From the NCBI GenBank assembly GCA_030374765.1, contig JARGXX010000007.1, positions 682,001 through 746,000 of the forward strand: a stretch of DNA of 64,000 nt, in the 5' to 3' direction. Of this stretch, positions 9,927 through 18,632 are shown piece after piece (within the stretch, counting starts at the first letter, position 1; every line of letters starts with the position of its first letter). The notes under the pieces were generated by a model that did no database searches, had not been told where the DNA came from, and was given only the letters and a program-made list of their open reading frames with translations. The stretch is from Agarophyton chilense. Taxonomy: Eukaryota; Rhodophyta; Florideophyceae; Gracilariales; Gracilariaceae. A program made the translations under genes and the position numbers.

Positions 9927-10502
9927 GAACTTTTATGGAGACACTGGAAACCTCAGGAATGGGAAAGAAATGAGTGAGACCCGTCGGGGACAGCTCAGGA
10001 GAGTGCTAGCGCGTGTCGAAAGCGCCACCCCACAACCGCATATGCAGATTTTCCCGCACAAGGAACGGTCACCCCACACGGGGCGCCCGCGCATTTGGGT
10101 GGCACACGTCGAATGGCACCGAGCCAATCAAAAGGCTCTGACGAGCAACCGTCGCGCAAACCGCCTCCGTCGCACGGCGCGTTGCACGGGAGCAAACCTC
10201 GTCCCCGTAGCTCGGGTTGACGTTGAAGTCTTACCCCCCTGAGATTGGAAACGCTACCGCGTCGCGGTTTCTCCACCGTCACAGAATCTAAGAACACTGT
10301 TGTTATCGGGAAGATCGCAGCTTTAAGAAGAACCTAAAACTGGGCCGTTTTGACTCCGTAGACGGAAGTTACAACGTAGCCCACAGGCCACTCGGCGCCG
10401 TTTGGACGAAGTGCTGAGACCCGCTCGCAACACGGAAAAGAACCCACCGGGGTGTGTCTAAACCCTACGTTGACACCCTCAAGGAAACTAGAGCGTTCCA
10501 AG

Positions 10503-10742
10503 ATGGAAGAGAAGCCCGAACAGGGAAAAGTGTACCCGCAGGAATTCGTTATCGATCGCATCGTGCGTCACATCTACACCCCCGAGGGAGAAGTCCGCTA
10601 CCAAGTCCGATGGTACGGATTCTCGCCTGATGAGGATACAGTGGAACCCATTGAGCACCTTCCGAGGTCTAAGGTTTTATCCTATCACCGACGCGCTCGG
10701 GTAACCTTGCCTCCAAGTCTGGATCGTGCCCAAGTCGGGTAA
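10503..10742 (+). CDS. Chromodomain protein of E1
   Basis: A 79-residue frame from ATG 10503, in the same reading register as pol but separated from it by several stops. It holds a chromodomain: FVIDRIVRHIYTPEG, then VRYQVRWYGFSPDEDTVEPI, then a C-terminal helix with KVLSYHRR. The aromatic positions and the WEP-like turn (here VEP) fit the HP1-type fold. In chromoviruses this domain sits at the integrase C-terminus and steers insertion to marked chromatin. Here it is either a separate product or the displaced end of a decayed pol. E2 lacks it because its 3' end is missing. Confidence 0.8.
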   Translation: MEEKPEQGKVYPQEFVIDRIVRHIYTPEGEVRYQVRWYGFSPDEDTVEPIEHLPRSKVLSYHRRARVTLPPSLDRAQVG

Positions 10743-10916
10743 GCCACCACGGGAACTGGTGTGGACGGGACCTCGAAGTGAGGAAGATGTTGGACCTCTG
10801 AAGAGGAATTGAGGAGAGTATCTCGAAGAACACGTATTGAGAGGGATTGTCTACTGGCCCTCGGCCTAGCGCCGTTAACCGGGGAACACAGCACCGGTTA
10901 TCGGGACAGTTTATGA

Positions 10917-11090
10917 TGAAAAAAATAAAAAAGAAGACCCACGAAGTGGAGAAGAATATTAAGAAGAAGATTGGACCCTAGGAAGGGAAGAAGATGAAGA
11001 CGAAGATGAAGACGAAGATGAAGAAGATCCTAAGAAGGAAGAAGGAAAGAAGTAGAAGTTAAGATCCTAAGAAAGAAGAAGAAAAGAAGT
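10917..11090 (+). repeat. Purine-rich tract (A/GAA/GAAGAT) in E1
   Basis: About 170 bases almost free of pyrimidines on the plus strand, with repeated GAAGATGAAGAC-like units. It lies between the chromodomain ORF and the end of the antisense ORF, so it would be the 3' flank of an antisense transcript. It resembles a second polypurine tract, but no role is shown. Confidence 0.7.
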
Positions 11091-11156
11091 TATGCAAATA
11101 TCAGAAGTTTACTATTGTCGCCAAGCTATGGACTCCACAATTGCCCGAAGGCGGAA

Positions 11157-13013
11157 CTACGGAAAGCCCGAGGAGGGACTCGCCCCACCGTTGGCATTAT
11201 GACCCTGATGGTACGCCGAGGCGAAAGCCAACACCTGGCTCACATCCGTCATACCCGTGGGAATCGGAATGCCCGCGTTCACGAGGCCTTGTCGCACACT
11301 ATCCGCTTGCGGAGTGGCGACTGGCGCCTGCGCAAGGGTGTTCACACCCCACCTGGGGGGAGCAGATGGACCGCAACCGGATGCATTCGCCGCCGCAGCT
11401 GAGGTCGTTCCCACTGGTTGGAAGGGTGCAGATGGCTCCATAGGGAGTACTCCACTAGGAGCTGGCATGTCGTTATCCAACGCTGGATCGTCCAGGTCTA
11501 CTGGAGGCTTGTACTCGTAATCGTCGGTATAAATGAACCCCGTCGGGTGTCCCACCGGCATCGGTCGAGGCGAGTCAATCAGCGCCCGTGCTTGCGCCGC
11601 GCTAATGCGAACCCCTTCGAAGGGATTGTAATAGACCCAGTTACCGGAGCCCGGATCGTGCCGGCCAGGAGACTTGTCTCGCGCGGATCCTTCCCCTGCG
11701 GGCTGATTTTCCACTGGAACTCGATCCCATTGGGTGTTGTCGATCACGTCCAAGATTGGATACAGGTCCTGCACGCTGTTGGCCGAACCCAACGCTGGGA
11801 CAAGGTCGATCTGACGCATGATGGTCCGTAGCATCGGAGGAATATACCAGATACGGAAATGGTCATGAGCATCCCAGAGGAGGTGCGCCGCTACGCGGGC
11901 TGCCCACTCGGCTGCAACGAGGGCCCAGTATCCCGAGTTCGGGTCGTGCATCAAACGAGACCCGATATAGTAGATGCATGGAGGCAGTTCAGCAAAGCAC
12001 CCTCGGGGGACCTCGACCTTACTCCACCAAGCTGGAAGGGGCACGAATCGCCCAACCTTCGCCGTGTTACGGATACGCTCCAGTTCCACGTGAGGATACG
12101 GGACAAGGAACCCAAAATGGGAGCGCGAGCGGCGCTCGAAGCGCACGCGTCGATCGAACCCATACTGGGTAAACTGCCGTTGAAGGTACCTGAATTCAGC
12201 CCGAAGGATGGGACGACTCCATTGGAGCATATCTTCTCGGAGAGGAAAACCCGGTCCGCGGAACTCGGCTTCGGGAAAGGCTGCCAGGTTATCCCCGTAG
12301 GAGACCTCACCGTACGTGCGGTAATAGGCGACATCGAACCCGTACCCCGGGGGAACCAGATGGTCAAAGCGTGACCTCTCCAATCGCTGGTAGGCCAGAG
12401 CCGCCATCGCTGCGCGCGCCTTGTCCAGGGACTCCCCGCGACCGCGGTATAGATACTGAGGCTCTATGGCCACCCGCGCCCTCCAATCGGGAGAACGTAC
12501 GACCTCGACAGGTAGGCCACCCGGCAATAAGCCGTCCTCCACGTAGGAGTCGATGAGCTCATCGTCGCGAACCGCTGTCGGTTGGAACCACGGAGCGCGG
12601 GAATATATCACCGGATCGGTAAGGGGACTCCACCTTCGAAAGGATTCGTTTGAGATCCAACCTCTGGAGTTTGCTACCAAGGGCATCGCATGAGCGGAGT
12701 TCCACGCCACCGCGTTAATGTCCAAATACTCCTGAGGATGTCGGTTGCTCGCCGAGGCGGAAGGTTCGGTACCTGACGGAGCCGCATCCAAACCGGAGAA
12801 ATATCCACCCCGCTCGGGAGCTTCGTTGTACGCCGGCGCGGAGGCCGATGGCCCTGAGAGTGGGTTGAGGACGTATGGGTTCATTCCCTTGAGAGGGCTG
12901 GTTGAGACTGCTGTTGCGAGAAGTTTCTTATCGCCGAAAGTCGGAGGAGTAGAAGAAAGTTGTACCGACGTGCCGGTTTTGTGGCGATCCTCAGAAGTGG
13001 TGAAGGACCCCAT
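11157..13013 (-). CDS. Long antisense ORF of retrotransposon E1, function unknown
   Basis: A 618-residue frame on the strand opposite gag-pol, between the chromodomain ORF and the 3' LTR. I took the ATG at 13013; the frame stays open to about 13052 without another ATG. I recognise no family. It has a Ser/Pro-rich N-terminal 100 residues and a Tyr/Arg/Trp-rich globular-looking middle (about 110-430) with YRGRGESLDKARAAM and DAHDHFRIWYIPPM. The C-terminal 150 residues are Pro/Ala/Gly-rich. There is no obvious signal peptide or membrane helix. It is as long as the gag frame and intact although pol is not. A TATATATA at 13025-13032 lies just upstream. Antisense ORFs at this place are known in some plant Ty3/gypsy lineages, but similarity to those is not visible. 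Confidence 0.65.
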   Translation of the reverse strand: MGSFTTSEDRHKTGTSVQLSSTPPTFGDKKLLATAVSTSPLKGMNPYVLNPLSGPSASAPAYNEAPERGGYFSGLDAAPSGTEPSASASNRHPQEYLDINAVAWNSAHAMPLVANSRGWISNESFRRWSPLTDPVIYSRAPWFQPTAVRDDELIDSYVEDGLLPGGLPVEVVRSPDWRARVAIEPQYLYRGRGESLDKARAAMAALAYQRLERSRFDHLVPPGYGFDVAYYRTYGEVSYGDNLAAFPEAEFRGPGFPLREDMLQWSRPILRAEFRYLQRQFTQYGFDRRVRFERRSRSHFGFLVPYPHVELERIRNTAKVGRFVPLPAWWSKVEVPRGCFAELPPCIYYIGSRLMHDPNSGYWALVAAEWAARVAAHLLWDAHDHFRIWYIPPMLRTIMRQIDLVPALGSANSVQDLYPILDVIDNTQWDRVPVENQPAGEGSARDKSPGRHDPGSGNWVYYNPFEGVRISAAQARALIDSPRPMPVGHPTGFIYTDDYEYKPPVDLDDPALDNDMPAPSGVLPMEPSAPFQPVGTTSAAAANASGCGPSAPPRWGVNTLAQAPVATPQADSVRQGLVNAGIPIPTGMTDVSQVLAFASAYHQGHNANGGASPSSGFP

Positions 13014-13024
13014 TGGGAGAGCAG

Positions 13025-13032
13025 TATATATA
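13025..13032 (-). promoter_or_regulatory. TATA-like box ahead of the antisense ORF
   Basis: TATATATA lies 12-19 bases upstream of the ATG at 13013 on the minus strand. It is GC-flanked and the only such motif nearby. The distance to the ATG is short for a TATA box, so the start site would have to be downstream of that ATG, or translation would use a later ATG. Confidence 0.35.
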
Positions 13033-13081
13033 GTGACCGGAACGCGAGACACCCGCGGCTCGGAATGTTCTTCCTCGTCTT

Positions 13082-13094
13082 AAGGAGGGGGAGA
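13082..13094 (+). other. Polypurine tract of E1
   Basis: AAGGAGGGGGAGA directly abuts the first base of the 3' LTR at 13095. This is the standard plus-strand priming site of LTR retrotransposons and confirms the LTR boundary and the sense strand. Confidence 0.85.
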
Positions 13095-14011
13095 TGTAGA
13101 GCAACGCCCAGTTAGGGGATACTTGAAGATGCAACTCATAGAATGAGGATTGAACCCCCCGAGGGTTATGACTATGATCCCCTCTAAGGTGTGCTGAGGT
13201 GGCACTGTTTTCTGGTTAGAGTTCGCCTATGAAGTGAAAATTCGGATGGCCCATGGTTGGATTGGCCCCGTGATACACGTGGCTTAATTTTGGCACCGAT
13301 TTTCGGATATTTGTTAGAACGTTAGAATTTTGGGCCCTGGCAGTGGGATCTCCACGTGTATGGCCCTGAGCAGGTGTGCACTACTGTAGAGTTTAGTTAG
13401 TGGGCCCTACTTAGGGAGACGAGATCTGACAGTCCGAAGCTCAGAGTAAAAGGGGAACCAAGGTTGGTCTTCGATACCTTTAGAGGCTCTTCGTCGCCAT
13501 CGTTTCGGCCTTACAACCCGGAACGGTCTCTGGTTAGCAACGCCTGCGTAGGGACACGACTCCACTTGGAGAGTGCCCACGTTTGGATTCCGTGCAACCA
13601 CCCCCTTGGGACCGCTCAGACGACCTGCGTGCACGATACCCCGTGGGGGTTCTGCTTACTTGTTGCGTGCTTTTTTTGTTTCCTTTCGAGGACAGGTTTT
13701 CGCCCCTGTATTGGGTTTCTTTTGTTGTTTCGCCCCTTTTCTGGTTCTCGGGTCCGGTGCCTGTTAGTGCCCGACCCTCGCCCCGTTTTTCCTCTTCGCC
13801 GGATTTTCCCCCATTCTTTGGGATACCCATACCCATTCCCGATCCAACGGTTTCTACCCCTCACCTCCGTCGGTACTGCCGGAATCCCCCGTGGGAGTTA
13901 CATCCCACACTACGGGTGGAACGGAGGGCTCTGTCTCTGAGTCTGCCTCCCCCAGGGAGCAAAGCTTCGAACACCTTGAGAGCACTTCCCGTCGCCAAGT
14001 TTTGCTCCACA
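13095..14011 (+). repeat. 3' LTR of E1
   Basis: Starts TGTAGAGCAACG, ends GCTCCACA, 917 bases, aligned to the 5' LTR along its length with about 2% differences. It is followed by the second CCGTA copy at 14012-14016. Confidence 0.93.
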
Positions 14012-14065
14012 CCGTAGAATAGAATAAATAAAGTCTATCCTAAATAGCTAAATGTCCGTCTCACA
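14012..14065 (-). mobile_element. Start of the W LTR, split off by E1
   Basis: Read on the minus strand from 14065 this begins TGTGAGACGGACATTTAGC. It aligns with the start of the T LTR at 56361, TGTAGTGTTGACATGTACC, including GACAT. Continuing past E1 into 2216 on the minus strand keeps the alignment (TTATTTA..., then ACAGTA), so this is the outer end of the W LTR separated by E1. Confidence 0.55.
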
Positions 14066-14090
14066 AAGGGGCCAATCTGGCCAATCTGGC

Positions 14091-14624
14091 TTATTCCCAT
14101 TCCATAACGGAGAGCCAAAGTTGGTAAACCTCGTCGTCGAGATCTTCCCCGTGCGGGTCCGCTGACACAGCTCGTTCCCGAGAAAGCGGGGTTTGAGTGT
14201 GCGACACCTTAGTGTCTCGTCCGCCGCGGCGGGTGATCGTCGGCTCTGTAGGCGTTCCGGGTGCGGAGTTCTCCACACGACTCCCCCTAGGCGGGGTTTC
14301 GTCATCTTCTCTGACGTCGTGCTCGGCTGGGTCGGCGGTGATGTCGCTACCCATACGCTGGGGTTGTGACTTCTCTGTCGCCGGCTCGTTCGGGCTCGCC
14401 GTCTCACTGTGAGAACTAGATTCCCTGTTAGGGCGACTGGCTGACGCCGAAACATCGTCCTGCGAAGGAACTAAGTCCTCCTCCCCCTCCTTAGGCGGAG
14501 AGCCAGGAGGCTTGATTACCTCCGGTGGGGGAGTAACTCTGTAAGAGTTCGGTGACTGGGCCCTTGAGGGAGCGGGCCCAGGTTCGGGAGTATCCGAAGT
14601 TTCCGGTAGGTCGGTTAAACCACG
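14091..14624 (-). other. Acidic, Pro/Ser-rich pol tail of E2
   Basis: Counterpart of 9393-9926 in E1, nearly identical, in frame with integrase after the TAA at 14625-14627. It ends with the same MEWE and TAA, after which homology to E1 is lost. Confidence 0.55.
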
Positions 14625-15026
14625 TTACGGGTGCGGAAGTATAACGGGGCGGGTGTTCGAATCTCTGCCTGACGGGTTAACTTCCGTTGAATCATCCCAT
14701 GTGGAGGGCGTTGGTGCCGACACCACTTCCACATTTGGGTTGGGCGCTCGTGTGATGCGGTCCCTGGAGATCCGTTCGTGGCGGTTAGCGATATCCAATA
14801 CCACCGTGTCCGGGTCTATAGAAACCAAACGATAGGGTCCGTCCACAATTGGCGAAAGCTTGTGCCTACGTTCCTTTTCAAGATGGTAGTATTCCTTTCG
14901 AAGGAAGACGAAGTCGTCGGGCTCCACCTGAGGTAGAGGTTTGCGAACCCGATTGTCAAAGTCCTTCTTGTAGGCACGTTGAGCTTTGTCCATTGCTTTC
15001 CGGGCTATCGGCACCATCTTCGTAAG
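14625..15026 (-). CDS. Pol part 3: integrase C-terminal domain of E2
   Basis: Same 130-residue module as in E1, with ARKAMDKAQRAY and VDGPYRLV. It is bounded upstream by the same in-frame TAG (15027-15029) and downstream by the same TAA as E1. That these stops are identical in two separate insertions shows they predate the split of the copies. Confidence 0.8.
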   Translation of the reverse strand, partial: LTKMVPIARKAMDKAQRAYKKDFDNRVRKPLPQVEPDDFVFLRKEYYHLEKERRHKLSPIVDGPYRLVSIDPDTVVLDIANRHERISRDRITRAPNPNVEVVSAPTPSTWDDSTEVNPSGRDSNTRPVILPHP

Positions 15027-16407
15027 CTACTCCTTCCAGGCTTCTCGGTACAATCCCGGTGACGCGTACGTCGACAGCGTCGGTTGAGCCTCGATGGCGA
15101 CCAGCGGCGGTGTCCTCGACAGTACCAGTTCGAATGGGGATAACGATGTAACCCGATGTACCTGGGTGTTGTATGCATACGTGATAGCGTCTGTGTACAA
15201 GTCCCAATTTGTGGGGTGATCCGCAACATACGATCTCAAAGCGTTGAGTATCGTGCGGTTAAACCTCTCCACCTGGCCATTCCCCTGAGGGTGATACGTA
15301 GTAACAAATAAATTCCTTACATCAAGGATTCGACATACATCCTGAAAGAACTTTGATGCGAATTGCTCTCCGTTGTCGGATAGCAACTGCACCGGCGGTC
15401 CATATACGAACACCCAATGGGTCACGAACGCTTGCGCGACGGTAGCCGCGGTGATCCGCTTCAGCGGCACAGTTCTCGTTAGCTTAGAGAATCTGTCAGA
15501 AATGACAAGCAGATACCGATGACCTCGGGGCGTCCTGATAAACTCCCCTAGGATGTCTATGGCCACGAATTCGAGTGGAGCCCGTGCCGGGAACAGCGTC
15601 AACTTCTTAGAGTGCTTCCGAAGTTTGACGTCATTCTTGGCGCAATTGGCGCAGGCCCGTCTGACGGCGTAACAATCGAATGCCATTGCCGGCCAGTAAA
15701 AGTCCCTTCTAAACGTGAGGTACAGTTTTCTTCCCCCGGGGTGGGCGCTAACCTTTACATAGTGAGTGAGGTGTAATACCCTCTGTTGTAGGGTGTGCGG
15801 CACCACTATCCTCGGGCGAGGTCCAACGGTCCTGATTAGGTAACCCTGATCGTCGTCCTCGAAAGGTAACTGAAATCCTCCGTTGAGGCGAGCCCGAATC
15901 CGTGTACAGAATGGGTCGAGCTGTTGCTCGCATATCATCTCCTCTGGAGAGATAGGTATAAAAGAGCCAGTCGGCGAATCCAGACTCTCGTTGACGAGTA
16001 TATCGTCACAAACATCAAACATCATCCGTCAGCGATTGAGCTCCTCCCTCGAGGTCCGATACCATAACACATGGGATGTCATCGTCCTCGTAGGGTTCCG
16101 TTTCCGCTGTGGTTCCCAAGCGGGATAGTGCATCAGCCTGAGTGTTCAGCTTCCCTTTCTTGTACAGGATCTCAAAGTCGAATTCCAACAGTCGGAGACG
16201 CCAGCGCATAAGGCGGCCCGAGGGTTCGGAGATCCCCAGGAGCCAACGCAAGCATGCGTGGTCCGTATGGACTTTGAAACGAGTACCCATCAGATAGGGG
16301 CGAAGTGTAGCTAAGGCCCACACACCGGCTAAACATTCTTTCTCGGAGACCGAGTAGTTCCTTTCATGGACATTCAGGGAACGTGACCAGTACCCAATAG
16401 GGTGACG
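15027..16407 (-). pseudogene. pol: Pol part 2: RNase H and integrase core of E2
   Basis: The RNase H part (16015-16323 and upstream) and the integrase part (15027-16025) are in different frames. A short ATGTTTG duplication near 16015-16025, at the place where E1 reads DDVCDD, causes the shift. The integrase core is otherwise good: HHCC zinc finger, D in VAIDILGEF, the standard LSDNGEQF, and E in GQVERFNRT. The upstream TAA (16408-16410) and the terminal TAG match those of E1. Confidence 0.85.
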
Positions 16408-18630
16408 TTAACCATCCTCAGAGGATCGGAACAGTGCACACCCTACTTGGTTTGCACTAGCATCGGTGTCCACTTTGTAAGGGAGCCCAGGATTGGGTAG
16501 AGCCAAGATCGGCGGTGATGTTACGGCATTCACCAGTGCCGTGAAGGCAGACGCTTCCGCGTCGCCAAAAGGTTCCAGTTCAACTGGTTGTCCCTTCGTC
16601 AGGAGCCTGTTGAGGGGGGTGGCAATATCCGCAAAGTTCGGGACGAATCGGCGATACATGTTACACAGACCTAAGAAGGATCGCAACTCCGTTTGAGTTT
16701 TCGGGTGTTTTGCTTCCTTCAAGGATTTCACTCGTACTTCATCGATTGAAAGCTGTCCGGGACGGATGATATGACCCAGATACTTAACCGAATCGGGGAA
16801 AAACTCGCACTTCTTGAGTTTCAAGGTGATTCCCGCGTCGCGGAGTATCTTCATTACGTCCCTGACGTGTTCGAGGTGGTCATCCAGGTTGTTGGAGAAG
16901 ACAATAATGTCGTCTAAATACACTAGACACGTCCTCCACTTGAAGGGAGCCAACAGAATGTCTATCGCCCGTTGAAACGTTGCGGGGGCATTTGTCAACC
17001 CAAAAGGCATCCTCCGGAATCGGAAAAGTCCTTGGTGACACACGAAAGCCGTTTTGTCTCGATCTTCCTCCCTAATAGGGACTTGCCAGTAGCCCGAATT
17101 GGCGTCGAGGGTAGAGAAAACAGTAGCGCTCCCAAGGGAGTCGATGTATTTGTCCATCCGAGGGATCGGGTACACATCCTTAATGGTTACCTCGTTCAGG
17201 CGTCTGTAATCGATGCAGAAACGCCACGATCCATCCGGTTTCGGAACTAACACCACTGGTGAGGCCCAAGCGGACTGGGCATGTTCAATTACGCCCGCTT
17301 TAAGCATCTTCTCCACCTGAGATTTCTCCTCTTCCCGAGCTTTCGGTCCAGCCCTGTAAGGGTGTTGGGCAATAGGCCGAGTGTTCGGTAACAAGTCGAT
17401 GCGGTGTTCTGTAATCCCAATAGTTCCAAGGGAACCATCCCACATGGGGGTAAATTCACGAAGCATGTGCCTCAGCTTCTCCCGATGAGATGCGGGTACA
17501 TGGTTGAGATCCCATTTCTCCAATTCCTGAACAGGATCCGTCTGGTCTGCTCCTGTGATAGGGGCCGTAACCTCCTGAGGTTTAAAGTGTTCAGCGTGTG
17601 GAGCTGCAGTCGTATGCTCACCGTCTTCCGCGATTTCGGCAGTGTCCTCCCCCTCCTTAGGGTCCGCCACACCAAGGACCTCTGCGATAGAGATCTTTGT
17701 AGGTACGACCGCATGCGGGTGTGGAAGAACAGAACCCAGGATCTGGTGTTTGACCAAATGCTGCGTTGTCTTTCCAAAGTTGGCTACCAAAACCTTGAAA
17801 GGTTTATCCGGTTCCACGGAGACAACCCCATTCGCAAGGGCGAGTTGACGCCGCGTATACAGAGACGGGTTCGGTTGTACCACATGCACACCAATTTGCT
17901 TGGTAACAACTGTGACCCAAACCTGGGTTTCTGGCGGGATAGCCACTGACTTCGCAACCTTTACCCGTGTAGACACCGGGTCCTTCTTCACAGATTCCTG
18001 CGCGACAGGGATAGGAACGCGTGTTCGCGCTGCTCCCTGTAAGGGTTTACGAACGATTGGGATCGTAGACCCGTCTTCGAGTTCTACAGTTCTATTCCGA
18101 GGACGGATGGCTTCCACGAAGCGGTCGCAAAAGTCACAACCCAGTATGACTGGTGCTGCAAGTGACTTGTATAAAATAAACTGTAGCTGAACGAGATAGG
18201 AGCCTAACCTCACCATGAGGGAAATTGTACCCAGTGTCCGTAGCGGGTTGTTGTTCGCATCGGCGATATCCAAACGTGGACCGGTACGAACTTGGACCCG
18301 GAGCAGCGGGGGTAACAATTCAACATGAATTAAGTTAGGAGCGGCTCCTGTATCCAGGACAGATATTTGACAAACCATAAACTGGTTGGACAGGCCGAAG
18401 TCGGCGAATACTTTATAATTCCGCTTGGCCATTATCATAACTCGATCCGGAATACGGAGATTACGGGACCGTATCCACGGGCGACGGAGGACACTAAAGT
18501 ATCCCGAGTGAACGTCGGTGTCAGCCGTTCTCCTTGAAAGGATAGTCACAACTGGGGAGCGAAGCTGGAGCCCCTCGGGCGTCTTCAACTCCGGCTTAGA
18601 AGACGCCCCTCCCGCAGGGGAGACTCCCAA
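16408..18630 (-). CDS. pol: Pol part 1: protease and reverse transcriptase of E2
   Basis: 740 codons, intact and near identical to the E1 frame. The protease motif LDTGAAPNLIH, RT motif YLDDIIVFS and VDTDAS at the start of RNase H are all present. It starts just after the gag stop in the -1 register, with the same slip heptamer and hairpin as E1. It ends at the same in-frame TAA as in E1. Confidence 0.9.
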   Translation of the reverse strand: MGVSPAGGASSKPELKTPEGLQLRSPVVTILSRRTADTDVHSGYFSVLRRPWIRSRNLRIPDRVMIMAKRNYKVFADFGLSNQFMVCQISVLDTGAAPNLIHVELLPPLLRVQVRTGPRLDIADANNNPLRTLGTISLMVRLGSYLVQLQFILYKSLAAPVILGCDFCDRFVEAIRPRNRTVELEDGSTIPIVRKPLQGAARTRVPIPVAQESVKKDPVSTRVKVAKSVAIPPETQVWVTVVTKQIGVHVVQPNPSLYTRRQLALANGVVSVEPDKPFKVLVANFGKTTQHLVKHQILGSVLPHPHAVVPTKISIAEVLGVADPKEGEDTAEIAEDGEHTTAAPHAEHFKPQEVTAPITGADQTDPVQELEKWDLNHVPASHREKLRHMLREFTPMWDGSLGTIGITEHRIDLLPNTRPIAQHPYRAGPKAREEEKSQVEKMLKAGVIEHAQSAWASPVVLVPKPDGSWRFCIDYRRLNEVTIKDVYPIPRMDKYIDSLGSATVFSTLDANSGYWQVPIREEDRDKTAFVCHQGLFRFRRMPFGLTNAPATFQRAIDILLAPFKWRTCLVYLDDIIVFSNNLDDHLEHVRDVMKILRDAGITLKLKKCEFFPDSVKYLGHIIRPGQLSIDEVRVKSLKEAKHPKTQTELRSFLGLCNMYRRFVPNFADIATPLNRLLTKGQPVELEPFGDAEASAFTALVNAVTSPPILALPNPGLPYKVDTDASANQVGCALFRSSEDG

Positions 18631-18632
18631 GT

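Larger units (their letters stand above)
2217..14011 (+). mobile_element. Element E1: complete chromodomain Ty3/gypsy retrotransposon with antisense ORF
   Basis: An 11.8-kb LTR retrotransposon bounded by two 917-bp LTRs (TGT...CA) and flanked by a perfect 5-bp duplication, CCGTA, at 2212-2216 and 14012-14016. Order: 5' LTR, primer-binding site, gag, pol (protease, RT, RNase H, integrase with GPY/F-type end), acidic tail, chromodomain ORF, purine-rich tract, antisense ORF, polypurine tract, 3' LTR. RNase H before integrase and the chromodomain place it with Ty3/gypsy chromoviruses. The two LTRs differ at roughly twenty positions by eye (about 2%), so insertion is fairly recent but not current. 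The pol frame carries in-frame stops shared with E2. Confidence 0.93.
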
